Assembly: GCF_030412265.1 (NCBI RefSeq)
Contig: NZ_JAUHLN010000004.1
Location: 248,001-312,000, forward strand
From: Fictibacillus terranigra
GTDB lineage: Bacteria; Bacillota; Bacilli; Bacillales; Fictibacillaceae
Direction: 5' to 3'
Length of the DNA: 64,000 nt
A program made the position numbers and the translations under genes. The notes below the pieces were generated by a model. It searched no databases. It had not been told where the DNA came from and saw nothing but the letters and a program-made list of their open reading frames with translations. Of this stretch, positions 17,246-25,433 are shown one piece after another; the stretch's first letter is position 1, and each line of letters begins with the position of its first letter.

Positions 17246-17923
17246 TTACAGGGGGTAATATTTTTTTTCGGGCCGGCCGACAATGCCATAGACGACTTCG
17301 GCTTTGGATTGGTTTATGGAGGACAGAAACTCAAGATAGCGGCGGGCCGTAATTCTTGAGGCTCCGATTTCGCTTCCGACTTCCTCTGCGGAAAGCCCGT
17401 CCCTTTTTTCCTGCAGGACGGCCTTCACTTTGCCCAGCGTGATCTCATCAATTCCTTTTGGAAAGCCGGTTCCCTTTTTGTTCAGCTCATTTTTTTTCTT
17501 ATCAAAAATCAGGTCAATCAGGTTTTGATCCACTTGTTCATTGGACGAAAGAAGTGCATGCTTTTTGATAAAGGACTGGATGATCTCTTCGAATCGTTCC
17601 TGGCTCACAGGTTTGATTAAATAATTTTCCACACCATACCCCAGGGCTTTCTCAAGGAAATCCTTGTCCGTTGCAGCTGTGATCATGATAATACTCAGTT
17701 TTGCAAATTGATCACGGATGAGAGGGAGGAGCTCAGAGCCCAGCATATCAGGCAGATAGACATCAAGAAGAAGCAGGTCGGGTTCCGATGATTTCAGCAA
17801 TTGCAATGTCTGCTGTCCGGTCAATGCCTTTCCGACTACCTCAATCTCATCGAACTTCCGCAAAAACTTTTCGTGTATATCAGCGATCCTGAAATCGTCT
17901 TCCGCTATCACTGCTTTGATCAT
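17246..17923 (-). CDS. citT: Response regulator, CitT/DctR family
   Basis: A 225-residue CitB-type response regulator. The receiver domain has the acidic pair in IAEDDFRIADIHEKF (residues 7-10), the phosphoacceptor Asp in LLLLDVYLPDMLGS (about residue 54), Thr in IMITAATDK and Lys in NYLIKPVSQERF. The C-terminal helix-turn-helix (GLSAEEVGSEIGASRITARR) is the CitT/DcuR type. The first 44 bases overlap the 3' end of the kinase gene. Together they should sense external citrate and activate the downstream transporter gene. No terminator is evident before the transporter, but the cre and spacing suggest a separate promoter. Confidence 0.87.
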   Translation of the reverse strand: MIKAVIAEDDFRIADIHEKFLRKFDEIEVVGKALTGQQTLQLLKSSEPDLLLLDVYLPDMLGSELLPLIRDQFAKLSIIMITAATDKDFLEKALGYGVENYLIKPVSQERFEEIIQSFIKKHALLSSNEQVDQNLIDLIFDKKKNELNKKGTGFPKGIDEITLGKVKAVLQEKRDGLSAEEVGSEIGASRITARRYLEFLSSINQSKAEVVYGIVGRPEKKYYPL

Positions 17924-19493
17924 TTAAATCAGCTCCCTTATCCTTCTTAGGAAGATACACCGTAAATACAGTACCCTTGCCTGGATTACTTTGTACTTCA
18001 ATTATTCCGTTCATATCCCGTACGGCCTCATCTGCGTTCGATAGTCCATACCCTCTTGGCTCATCTCCCTGTTTCGACGAGTAGCCCCGATCGAAGAGAA
18101 GGAGGATTTCATGCTCGTTCAGTCCTTTGCCATTATCCTCCACCTCAAAAATGATATCACTCCCGATATCTGTCGCAAAAAGAGTTACTTTCGGATCCTT
18201 CACATGATAAACCGCTTCGAAAGCGTTATCAATAATATTTCCCAGAATGACAATCAAGCTGGACAGCTGGAAGTGCATCGGCAGTTCTTCGAGGAAACTA
18301 TCAGAAGCGATCTCGAACTGTATTTTTTTCTCGGAAGCTTTTCCCAGCTTGCCTAATAGAATCGCCTGTACTTTCGTATCTTTTATTTGGTTAAAGACAA
18401 CGGAATTCTGAACATGGAGAATCTGCGTTTCGCTTTTGACCATCTCAATGGCCTGTTGATATTCCCCAAGCTGCAAGAGACCGTAAAGCACGTACAGTTT
18501 ATTGGTAAACTCATGGGTCTGCGAGCGAAGATCTTCGGAATACCGTTTTACTTCAGAGAGGGTGTTGATCATCTGCTCGACCTCTGTTTTATCCCGAAAG
18601 GAAGCAACCACTCCGCTGATCTTGTTTTGATGAAAGAGGGGTGTACAGTTTACGATGACCGTTTTATCTTTCCAAAACATTTCTTTATCCGTCAGTGGAT
18701 TTCCGTGCTTTAACACTTCATAAAGATAGTCTGAAGGAAAGAGGCCGTCCACTTTCATATGTCTGACTGATCCTTCAATATGGAGCAGTTTTTTTGCGGA
18801 TTGATTCATATTCGTAATCCGTCCTTCTTTATCAATGGCCAGGATTCCCTCTTTGACGGAATGATACACTGCGTTCTTTTCTTTATAGAGAGCCGCAATC
18901 TCAAACGGTTCAAGCCCCATCGTATCTCTCCGTATATTTCTTGAGAGCAGGAAACTCCCAATCACCGATACCAGCAGGGCAAAAAGAGAAACAAAAAGAA
19001 CCTTTAAAAAGTTGTTCATGATTTGCTGATTGATATCTTCGAAAAGGAAACCCACTGAAACAAGTCCGATGATCCTTCCTTGTTTGTCATAGATGGGGGA
19101 TTTTCCCCGAAGAGATAAACCGAGAGACCCTTTTGCTTTTGAAACATAATATTCTCCTTTAAGTGCTCTCTCATTATCGCCGCCGGTCATTTTCTTGCCG
19201 ATTTCTGACGAGATCGGGTGTGAATAGCGTATACCGGATGTATTTCCGACCACAATAAATTCTGCCCCGGTGTGTTTCCTGATTTTTTCAACGAGAGGCT
19301 GTATCGTTTGGGAGGGATCACTCGTTTCAAAGGCATGAATAACAGTAGGCATGAAGGAAATGGACTTTGATAACTCAAGGGCCATTTTTCCTTTGTTATC
19401 TTCAATTTGTTTGCTTTCTTTATAGCTGAAATAACCTGTCAGCAATACAATAAGCAACAAACCCAATAGCAGAACCAGCCCGAGTATTTTCAT
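17880..19493 (-). CDS. citS: Citrate-type sensor histidine kinase, CitS family
   Basis: A sensor kinase of at least 537 residues. It has membrane helix 1 (VLLLGLLLIVLLTGYFSY), an extracytoplasmic sCache/CitA-like domain (residues 30-170, with VVGNTSGIRYSHPISSEIGK) and membrane helix 2 (VLFVSLFALLVSVIGSFLL). A PAS domain (AIDKEGRITNMNQSAKKLL), the SpoOB-type dimerisation helix with His in LRSQTHEFTNKLYVLYGLL, and an HATPase domain (GNIIDNAFEAV, DNGKGL, GYGLSNADEAV) follow. Dicarboxylate kinases (DctS, MalK) share this layout; the CitMHS neighbour favours citrate. The ATG at 19493 has no good ribosome-binding site. A CTG at 19520 with GAGGAGG 8 bases upstream may be the true start. Confidence 0.85.
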   Translation of the reverse strand: MKILGLVLLLGLLLIVLLTGYFSYKESKQIEDNKGKMALELSKSISFMPTVIHAFETSDPSQTIQPLVEKIRKHTGAEFIVVGNTSGIRYSHPISSEIGKKMTGGDNERALKGEYYVSKAKGSLGLSLRGKSPIYDKQGRIIGLVSVGFLFEDINQQIMNNFLKVLFVSLFALLVSVIGSFLLSRNIRRDTMGLEPFEIAALYKEKNAVYHSVKEGILAIDKEGRITNMNQSAKKLLHIEGSVRHMKVDGLFPSDYLYEVLKHGNPLTDKEMFWKDKTVIVNCTPLFHQNKISGVVASFRDKTEVEQMINTLSEVKRYSEDLRSQTHEFTNKLYVLYGLLQLGEYQQAIEMVKSETQILHVQNSVVFNQIKDTKVQAILLGKLGKASEKKIQFEIASDSFLEELPMHFQLSSLIVILGNIIDNAFEAVYHVKDPKVTLFATDIGSDIIFEVEDNGKGLNEHEILLLFDRGYSSKQGDEPRGYGLSNADEAVRDMNGIIEVQSNPGKGTVFTVYLPKKDKGADLNDQSSDSGRRFQDR

Positions 19494-19574
19494 CTGCAGC
19501 GAAACTCTTATAGACTTCAGGCGGCATTCCTCCTCATTTCTTTGATTCTACTATACGCCAAACCGTCTGCTCTC

Positions 19575-19671
19575 TTCAAATCGATCATTGCTTACAGGTT
19601 TGGTGAATTTACTCACGGGTTTCGTTCATTTACTCGCGGTTCGACATGTTTTACTCACGGTTTCGGTTTGG
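19575..19671. repeat. Degenerate 21-bp tandem repeats flanking the insertion sequence
   Basis: Three units of about 21 bp with core TTTACTCRCGGKTTYG run from about 19606 to 19665. Two more units (ATTACTCGCGGTTCGACACG and TTTTACTCACCAATCAC) occur at 21130-21167, just beyond the other end of the IS3-family element. The IS therefore appears to sit inside one repeat array. Confidence 0.6.
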
Positions 19672-19772
19672 CCCCCGTATTTTTAGACACAAGTTTCTTA
19701 TTCTTCGTTTATCTTAGTTTTTTACTTTTTTGTTCTGCATCTTCAGTCGTTGAAAGAAGATGGAGTTCTTTT

Positions 19773-20657
19773 TTATAAATTGACGACCATATCTTCTTTA
19801 CAGCCATGTTCCTTGAACCACTCATGATATTGAACAGGTGACATATAGTTGAGACTTCCGTGGTATCGACGTTTGTTATAGAAATCGATGTATTCATCTA
19901 TTCGATAATATGCCTCATCAAAACAATCAAAGTTATATTCTTGATAACATTCTCGTTCAATCACGCTGTGGAAGGATTCAATAAAGGCATTAAGATCCGG
20001 AGACTTCGGTGGGATTCTTTCATGTAGAACGTAATGATGATGGCAGAATTCTCCGAAGGACCGGCTTAAAAACTGAGGGCCGTTATCTGTCCGTATAATT
20101 AAATTCATTGAATCATCCTCATCTGAGAAATGAATCTGACGCCTTAAAAACGCCTCATGAAGCATTTTAGTAACATCTCTTGCCTGACAGGTCGACCCTC
20201 GATAATATCCTACGATACAGCGATCAAACACATCGATGGCACTGGCCAGGAAGAAAAAACGGCCACTCTTCTGGATAGATCCGTATTTGATGTCCAGCTG
20301 CCATAATTGGTTAGGCCCCGTAATGATATGCTGTTTGGCAAGTCTTCTGGGATATAAGGGGCCGCTCTTTCGCTTCTGCATTAGAATATCCAGGCCAGCA
20401 CACAGCCGGTAAACCTTTTTCGGATTAATATCCAGCTGCTTCTCCGTGCGGAGATAGTGGGTAAGTTTCCGATACCCATACGCACTTTTTTCTCCTTCAA
20501 TGGCTTCCATGAGAAACTCTTCAATCTCGAGATCTGAGACTTTGTCTCCAGCTATCGTTAAGGAATACCCGGGGGTCGGGCGGCCCCTTTTTATAGGGGA
20601 AAGCTCCTCCTGATCCGTCTTTTCATGGTAATAAAACAAGGAACGATGCACCTCCAA
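19773..20657 (-). CDS. IS3-family transposase OrfB (DDE integrase domain)
   Basis: A 294-residue OrfB with an N-terminal HTH_21 segment (EGEKSAYGYRKLTHYLR) and an rve catalytic core. The DDE residues are visible: Asp in QLWQLDIKYGSI, Asp in IIRTDNGPQFLS, and Glu in LNAFIESFHSVIERE. The frame stays open upstream of this ATG as REFSIEEKIAEARLWIEEG back to the A7 run at 20741-20747. The active product is therefore probably an OrfAB fusion made by -1 frameshifting rather than a separately started OrfB. Confidence 0.9.
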   Translation of the reverse strand: MEVHRSLFYYHEKTDQEELSPIKRGRPTPGYSLTIAGDKVSDLEIEEFLMEAIEGEKSAYGYRKLTHYLRTEKQLDINPKKVYRLCAGLDILMQKRKSGPLYPRRLAKQHIITGPNQLWQLDIKYGSIQKSGRFFFLASAIDVFDRCIVGYYRGSTCQARDVTKMLHEAFLRRQIHFSDEDDSMNLIIRTDNGPQFLSRSFGEFCHHHYVLHERIPPKSPDLNAFIESFHSVIERECYQEYNFDCFDEAYYRIDEYIDFYNKRRYHGSLNYMSPVQYHEWFKEHGCKEDMVVNL

Positions 20658-20713
20658 AGATTCTGTTGTTTTCTTTACAGAGAATCCTTCTTCTATCCAT
20701 AACCTGGCTTCTG

Positions 20714-21037
20714 CTATTTTTTCCTCGATGGAGAATTCCCTTTTTTTAAGAGGTTTTTTAACATCGCCACTTCCAGTTCTTTCTCTCCAAGTAACTTCAT
20801 GGCCTGTTCATACTTCTCCAGCAGCTCATCCTTTGAAGGGTCATCGGATAAAACAGTGGTGCCTTCCTCCTCCATCTGTTCTCGGACCTCATCTTCGTAC
20901 TCCTTCATCCACTGAGATAATGTATTCCGGGATATTCCTGCTTTCCGGGCAATAGAGGTCATTCTTCCGGATTCCAACGCCATTCGAACATGTTTCTTTT
21001 TCACATCTTCTATAATTTCGATTTTCTTCTTCGGCAT
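20714..21037 (-). CDS. IS3-family transposase OrfA (HTH protein)
   Basis: A 107-residue OrfA. The helix-turn-helix SIARKAGISRNTLSQWMKEY binds the IS ends, and the C-terminal leucine-zipper-like helix (LEKYEQAMKLLGEKELEVAM) oligomerises. AAGGGGAC lies 8 bases before the ATG at 21037. The gene ends with KKGNSPSRKK after passing the slippery A7 run, where ribosomes can shift into orfB. Confidence 0.88.
   Translation of the reverse strand: MPKKKIEIIEDVKKKHVRMALESGRMTSIARKAGISRNTLSQWMKEYEDEVREQMEEEGTTVLSDDPSKDELLEKYEQAMKLLGEKELEVAMLKNLLKKGNSPSRKK
20738..20751 (-). other. Probable programmed -1 frameshift site in the IS
   Basis: On the minus strand, CTTAAAAAAAGGG. The A7 heptamer at 20741-20747 is in the correct phase (A-AAA-AAA) for -1 slippage from orfA into the open orfB frame. 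Confidence 0.75.
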
Positions 21038-21270
21038 TCGATTGTCCCCTTAATCTTTGACTAGTTTTAGTGTATTTCTTTTTATATTTCGTGTCCAAAT
21101 GATTAAGGGGGCTAAAAAGGTTTTTCCTCAATTACTCGCGGTTCGACACGTTTTACTCACCAATCACATCATTTCATAGGTGTGGCTTCCTCGATATCGC
21201 CGCCAGACTAATCCGGTTTGCGAATAACAGCCAGATCATCAGGGGTCAACCAGCGGCCATCCGAAACACC

Positions 21271-21301
21271 AAAAAACCGGTCCTCCAGGGGACCGGTTTT
21301 T
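21271..21301 (-). terminator. Terminator of glnS
   Basis: Stem AACCGGTCC/GGACCGGTT followed on the minus strand by a run of T, 10 bases after the glnS stop. The 110 bases between it and the IS repeats hold no gene I can support. Confidence 0.87.
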
Positions 21302-21310
21302 ATACTTCGT

Positions 21311-22969
21311 TTAAAGCTTAAATGAACTTTTTAAGGATACGATACGGTTGAAAACGATCTTATCTTCCGTCGTATGCTTCGGATCGACGTTAAAGTAGCC
21401 GTGTCGGAAGAACTGGAACTTGTCCTGCGGCTTCGCGTCTTTCATGGTTGGTTCGATGAATCCCTCCTGGATGGTCAAGGAATCTTCGTTGACAAAATCG
21501 ATAAACGTTTTGTCTTCACTCTCATCAGCTGCCTTCAAGTCCTCATCACGGATCAACGGCTCATATAAACGAAACTCGGCTGGAATGGCTTGTGAGGCTT
21601 CCACCCAGTGCAAGGTTCCTTTTACTTTACGGCCGGTAAAACCGCTGCCGCTTTTCGTTTCCACATCATACGTACAATGGAGTTCAATTACATTTCCGTT
21701 CTCGTCTTTGATGACATCCTCGCATTTTATGAAGTAAGCATGTTTTAAACGGACTTCATTGCCAGGGAAGAGGCGGAAGTATTTTTTTGGAGGGTTCTCC
21801 ATGAAGTCATCCTGCTCCACATAGATCTCGCGGGAGAAAGGAATCTGGCGTGTCCCCATTTCAGGATTTTCAGGATTGATTTCCGCATCCAGCATCTCAA
21901 CTTGGCCTTCAGGGTAGTTCGTGATGACAACTTTAAGCGGGTTCAGGATACCCATCGTACGCGGAGCCTTCAATTTTAAATCTTCACGTACAAAGTGCTC
22001 GAGCATCGCTTCGTCTACGGCGCCTGAACCTTTGGAAACACCTGTTGCCTGTACGAATTCACGAATCGATTCTGGAGTATATCCTTTTCGGCGAAGGCCG
22101 GAAATCGTCGGCATGCGCGGATCATCCCAGCCATCCACATACCCTTCGTCCACGAGCTGTTTCAGTTTGCGCTTACTCATGACCGTGTTTTCGATGTTCA
22201 AGCGGCCGAACTCGATCTGCTGAGGCTTGCTTTCCATCTCGCACTCTTCAACCACCCAGTTATAGAGGGGGCGCTGTTCTTCAAACTCGGTCGTACAAAG
22301 AGAGTGGGTAACGCCTTCAATGGCATCCTCAAGAGGGTGAGCGAACGCATACATCGGATATATGCACCAGGTATCACCTGTATTGTGATGTGTCGCGTGG
22401 GATACACGGTAGATGACCGGGTCACGCATGTTAATGTTTCCTGATGCCATATCAATTTTGGCACGGAGCACTTTTTTACCGTTTTCGAACTCACCCTTGC
22501 GCATGCGGTCAAAAAGGTCAAGGTTTTCTTCCACCGTGCGGCTGCGGTATGGACTGTCTTTTCCAGGCTCAGTCAATGTGCCCCGGTATTCGCGGATTTC
22601 ATCTGGTGACAGGTCATCAACGTACGCTTTTCCTTTTTTAATCAGAAGGACGGCACGGTCGTACATTTCCTCAAAATAATCGGAGGCAAAGCGAAGGTTT
22701 TCCCATTCATAGCCCAGCCATGCCACATCATTCTTAATGGAGTCGACATACTCCCGGTCTTCCTTCAGTGGATTGGTGTCATCGAAACGAAGGTTGGTCT
22801 GTCCGTTAAACTCATCGGCGATCCCAAAATTTATGACAATGGATTTGGCGTGTCCGATGTGCAGATAACCGTTCGGTTCTGGGGGGAAACGTGTGATAAC
22901 GGTATCCCTTTTGCCTGATTCCAAATCCTCTTTTATGATGCTTCTAATAAAATTCGAGTTTTCTTCCAT
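21311..22969 (-). CDS. glnS: Glutaminyl-tRNA synthetase
   Basis: A 552-residue class I aminoacyl-tRNA synthetase of the GlnRS type. The HIGH motif is at residues 37-40 within [15 protein letters not shown], and KMSKS is represented by [10 protein letters not shown] near residue 265. The Gln-specific insertions ([34 protein letters not shown]) and the beta-barrel anticodon-binding domain (from about residue 340) are present. It attaches Gln to tRNA-Gln directly. Most Bacillales lack GlnRS and use GluRS plus the GatCAB amidotransferase, so this gene was probably acquired. A TATAAT at 23006-23011 (complement) marks its likely promoter. No T-box leader is seen. Confidence 0.95.
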   Translation of the reverse strand: MEENSNFIRSIIKEDLESGKRDTVITRFPPEPNGYLHIGHAKSIVINFGIADEFNGQTNLRFDDTNPLKEDREYVDSIKNDVAWLGYEWENLRFASDYFEEMYDRAVLLIKKGKAYVDDLSPDEIREYRGTLTEPGKDSPYRSRTVEENLDLFDRMRKGEFENGKKVLRAKIDMASGNINMRDPVIYRVSHATHHNTGDTWCIYPMYAFAHPLEDAIEGVTHSLCTTEFEEQRPLYNWVVEECEMESKPQQIEFGRLNIENTVMSKRKLKQLVDEGYVDGWDDPRMPTISGLRRKGYTPESIREFVQATGVSKGSGAVDEAMLEHFVREDLKLKAPRTMGILNPLKVVITNYPEGQVEMLDAEINPENPEMGTRQIPFSREIYVEQDDFMENPPKKYFRLFPGNEVRLKHAYFIKCEDVIKDENGNVIELHCTYDVETKSGSGFTGRKVKGTLHWVEASQAIPAEFRLYEPLIRDEDLKAADESEDKTFIDFVNEDSLTIQEGFIEPTMKDAKPQDKFQFFRHGYFNVDPKHTTEDKIVFNRIVSLKSSFKL

Positions 22970-23200
22970 CCCGTATCAGCCTTTCTGTTAGCATTCTATC
23001 TCACCATTATAACATTCACAGCAAGGAAACAAAATTGCCTATAGCTACCTTAGCTATTATAAACAAAAAATCTCTCAAAACGCGCATACCTGCCCAGTCT
23101 TTTTTCATAATTCGACTTTTTTATAAAAAATTTATAAAAGCAGGCAGGAATTTCAAACTGGGAAAAATACGCTAGACGAGCCGGAGAATCTCAGGTAAAA

Positions 23201-23215
23201 TATTTTCAGAATATT
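23201..23215. promoter_or_regulatory. CodY box upstream of the branched-chain amino acid operon
   Basis: TATTTTCAGAATATT differs from the CodY consensus AATTTTCWGAAAATT at two positions. It overlaps a possible -35 element (TTGATT, 23214-23219), so binding would block transcription when isoleucine, leucine, valine and GTP are plentiful. Confidence 0.7.
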
Positions 23216-23225
23216 GATTTTATTT

Positions 23226-23243
23226 ACAATATTTAAATATTGT
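23226..23243. promoter_or_regulatory. Perfect 18-bp palindrome in the operon promoter region
   Basis: ACAATATTTAAATATTGT is a perfect 18-bp palindrome 11 bases past the CodY box, covering the likely -10 region. It could be a second operator. Confidence 0.45.
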
Positions 23244-23282
23244 AGATGTTTCATTTTCACAAAAAAATAGGGGGATGAGAAA

Positions 23283-24461
23283 ATGAAGAAGAGAAAACTG
23301 GCGGGGATCTTTCTATCCTTATCACTTTCAGCAGGAGTAATGGCGGGCTGCGGTGCAGCTTCGACATCGTCCGGCGGCTCAAGTGGCAAGGAAACGATTA
23401 AAGTAGGAGCCAACCTTGAGCTTTCAGGAGGGGTAGCATCCTATGGCCAATCCATCGCGGAAGGGCTTCAGCTGGCACTGGACGAAATCAATAAAAAAGG
23501 AATTGAAGGCAAGAAGATCAAGCTTGTAAAAGTCGACAATAAATCAGAAGCGGCAGAGGCGACAAACGGAGCAGTAAAGCTAGTCAGCCAGGATAAAGTA
23601 GCGGCTGTCGTCGGTGCTGCGACTTCCACCAACACACTGGCTCAGGTTCAGATTGCTCAAAGCAACAAGGTTCCGCTTGTCACTCCGACAGGAACAAACC
23701 CTGAGATCACAAATAAAGACGGCAAAGTAAATGATTACGTGTTCCGGACATGCTTTATTGATCCGTTCCAGGGAACTGTAGCTGCAAACTTTGCGTCAGA
23801 TAAATTGAAAACAAGTAAAGCGGCTGTGTTCATCGACAGTGCCAGTGATTACTCAAAAGGGCTGGCTTCGGCGTTTAAAACGGCTTATGAGAAAAACGGC
23901 GGCAGCATCGTAGCTGAAGAAGCGTATGTTGCGAAGGATACGGACTTCCGTGCCACACTTACCCGTTTAAAAGCAGCGAAACCGGACTTCATTTTCCTTC
24001 CTGGCTACTATGAAGAAGTCGGTCTGATCATCAAGCAGGCGCGGGAGATCGGCATCACTGCGCCATTCATGGGTGGAGACGGCTGGGATTCTCCGAAACT
24101 TGTAGAAATTGCCGGACCAAAAGCGCTGAACAATACTTACATTACAAACCACTATTCTTCTGGAGATCCGGATAAGAAGATTCAAGACTTTGTCAGTGCA
24201 TTTAAGAAGAAATACAAAGGAAAATCTCCGGACGCATTCAGTGCCCTTGGTTATGATACAGCGTATTATCTGGCTGATGCCATCAAGCGTTCAGGTGATG
24301 CCAGCCCTGAAAAAATTGCAAAAGCACTTGCGAAAACAAAAGATCTTTCCCTTGTTTCCGGCCAATTGACATTGGATAAGAACCATGACCCGATCAAATC
24401 AGCATCAATTCTTGAGTACAAAGACGGCAAACAAGAGTTTAATACAAAAATTAATCCATAA
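23283..24461 (+). CDS. livJ: Branched-chain amino acid ABC transporter substrate-binding lipoprotein
   Basis: A 392-residue Peripla_BP_6 solute-binding lipoprotein. The signal peptide ends in a lipobox (GVMAGC, Cys23), followed by a Ser/Gly-rich linker. The mature domain has LIVBP-like features: ANLELSGGVASYGQSIAEGL for ligand contacts and FMGGDGWDSPKLVEIAG in the second lobe. AGGGGGATGAG precedes the ATG. It is the first gene of livJHMGF and is separated from livH by a weak hairpin that may set its expression above that of the membrane components. It captures leucine, isoleucine, valine or related amino acids at the cell surface. Confidence 0.92.
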   Translation: MKKRKLAGIFLSLSLSAGVMAGCGAASTSSGGSSGKETIKVGANLELSGGVASYGQSIAEGLQLALDEINKKGIEGKKIKLVKVDNKSEAAEATNGAVKLVSQDKVAAVVGAATSTNTLAQVQIAQSNKVPLVTPTGTNPEITNKDGKVNDYVFRTCFIDPFQGTVAANFASDKLKTSKAAVFIDSASDYSKGLASAFKTAYEKNGGSIVAEEAYVAKDTDFRATLTRLKAAKPDFIFLPGYYEEVGLIIKQAREIGITAPFMGGDGWDSPKLVEIAGPKALNNTYITNHYSSGDPDKKIQDFVSAFKKKYKGKSPDAFSALGYDTAYYLADAIKRSGDASPEKIAKALAKTKDLSLVSGQLTLDKNHDPIKSASILEYKDGKQEFNTKINP

Positions 24462-24478
24462 GAGCAATTTAACGAATA

Positions 24479-24498
24479 GGGGGCTCCGTCCCCCTTTT
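24479..24498 (+). terminator. Weak intercistronic hairpin after livJ
   Basis: GGGGG-CTCCGT-CCCCC followed by four T. Probably a partial terminator or RNA-stabilising structure that lets the binding protein be made in excess. Confidence 0.55.
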
Positions 24499-24543
24499 CT
24501 GTGTTTTTAGGGACTGGATATTTTTTATGAAGGAGAGTTGGAG

Positions 24544-25422
24544 ATGGAACTTATACAACAGCTGGTCAACGGTATATCACTCGGCAGTATTTATGCCCTA
24601 ATTGCTCTTGGCTACACGATGGTATATGGAATTGTAAAACTGATCAACTTCGCACATGGCGACGTTTTCATGGTGGGCGCCTTTGTCGGTTTCTACTCCA
24701 TTACCGTTTTGCATATCCCATTTGTCTTGTCATTGATCCTTGCCATGGCCGTCTGTGCACTATTCGGGGTGCTGATCGAACGCATCGCGTATAAACCGCT
24801 CAGAAACGCTACCCGGATCGCGGCGTTGATCACAGCAATTGGTGTTTCACTGCTCATTGAGTACGGCTTTATTTATGTGAGGGGCGCACAGCCGGAAGCC
24901 TATCCGGGAGATGTGCTTCCAGAGCATGTCATCCACCTTTTTGGTGCAAAAATCAACAGTCAGTCGTTGCTCATCCTCGGTGTTTCTGTTGTCCTCATGA
25001 TCATCCTGCAGTTCATCGTACATAAAACAAAAATCGGTAAAGCGATGCGTGCTGTTTCCTTTGATGCCGAAGCTGCACAGCTGATGGGAATCAACGTTGA
25101 CCGCACGATATCTTCTACCTTTGCGATCGGGTCGGCCCTTGCTGGGGCAGCCGGTGTTATCTTTGGAGTTTACTATATAAAAATCGAGCCTTTGATGGGG
25201 GTTATCCCTGGACTGAAAGCGTTCGTTGCTGCCGTTCTTGGGGGGATTGGTATTCTTCCTGGTGCAATGGTTGGCGGGTTGCTGCTCGGCGTCATTGAAT
25301 CACTTGTCAGTGCGTTCGGTTACTCTTTATGGCGTGACGGGGCTGCATTTGTTGTTCTTATCTTGATCCTTATCTTCCTTCCTTCGGGATTGTTCGGAAA
25401 ATATAGAAGAGAAAAGGTATAG
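24544..25422 (+). CDS. livH: Branched-chain amino acid ABC transporter permease LivH
   Basis: A 292-residue LivH-type permease. It begins MELIQQLVNGISLGSIYALI, the family's typical opening, and contains the EAA-like loop region KAMRAVSFDAEAAQLMGIN. About eight transmembrane helices are visible. The ATG at 24544 has AAGGAGAG at correct spacing; a TTG two codons upstream is less likely. It pairs with LivM to form the channel. Confidence 0.93.
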   Translation: MELIQQLVNGISLGSIYALIALGYTMVYGIVKLINFAHGDVFMVGAFVGFYSITVLHIPFVLSLILAMAVCALFGVLIERIAYKPLRNATRIAALITAIGVSLLIEYGFIYVRGAQPEAYPGDVLPEHVIHLFGAKINSQSLLILGVSVVLMIILQFIVHKTKIGKAMRAVSFDAEAAQLMGINVDRTISSTFAIGSALAGAAGVIFGVYYIKIEPLMGVIPGLKAFVAAVLGGIGILPGAMVGGLLLGVIESLVSAFGYSLWRDGAAFVVLILILIFLPSGLFGKYRREKV

Positions 25423-25433
25423 GGGGAACAAAA

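Larger units (their letters stand above)
19671..21112 (-). mobile_element. IS3-family insertion sequence
   Basis: An element of about 1.44 kb carrying orfA and orfB on the minus strand. Imperfect terminal inverted repeats are visible: GCCCCCGTATTTTTAGACAC at 19671-19690, and GTGTCCAAATGATTAAGGGG ending at 21110 on the other side, which reads AGCCCCCTTAATCATTTGGA inward. I could not find a convincing target duplication, so the ends are good to a few bases. OrfA and orfB overlap in a -1 arrangement with a slippery A7 run, as usual for IS3. No stop or frameshift damage is visible, so it may be active. Confidence 0.82.

Noticed and set aside
21170-21300. Minus-strand open stretch reading VSDGRWLTPDDLAVIRKPD then a stop, downstream of glnS
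   Set aside because: It overlaps the glnS terminator, has no start codon or ribosome-binding site, and I cannot match it to a family; it could be a gene remnant but support is too thin.
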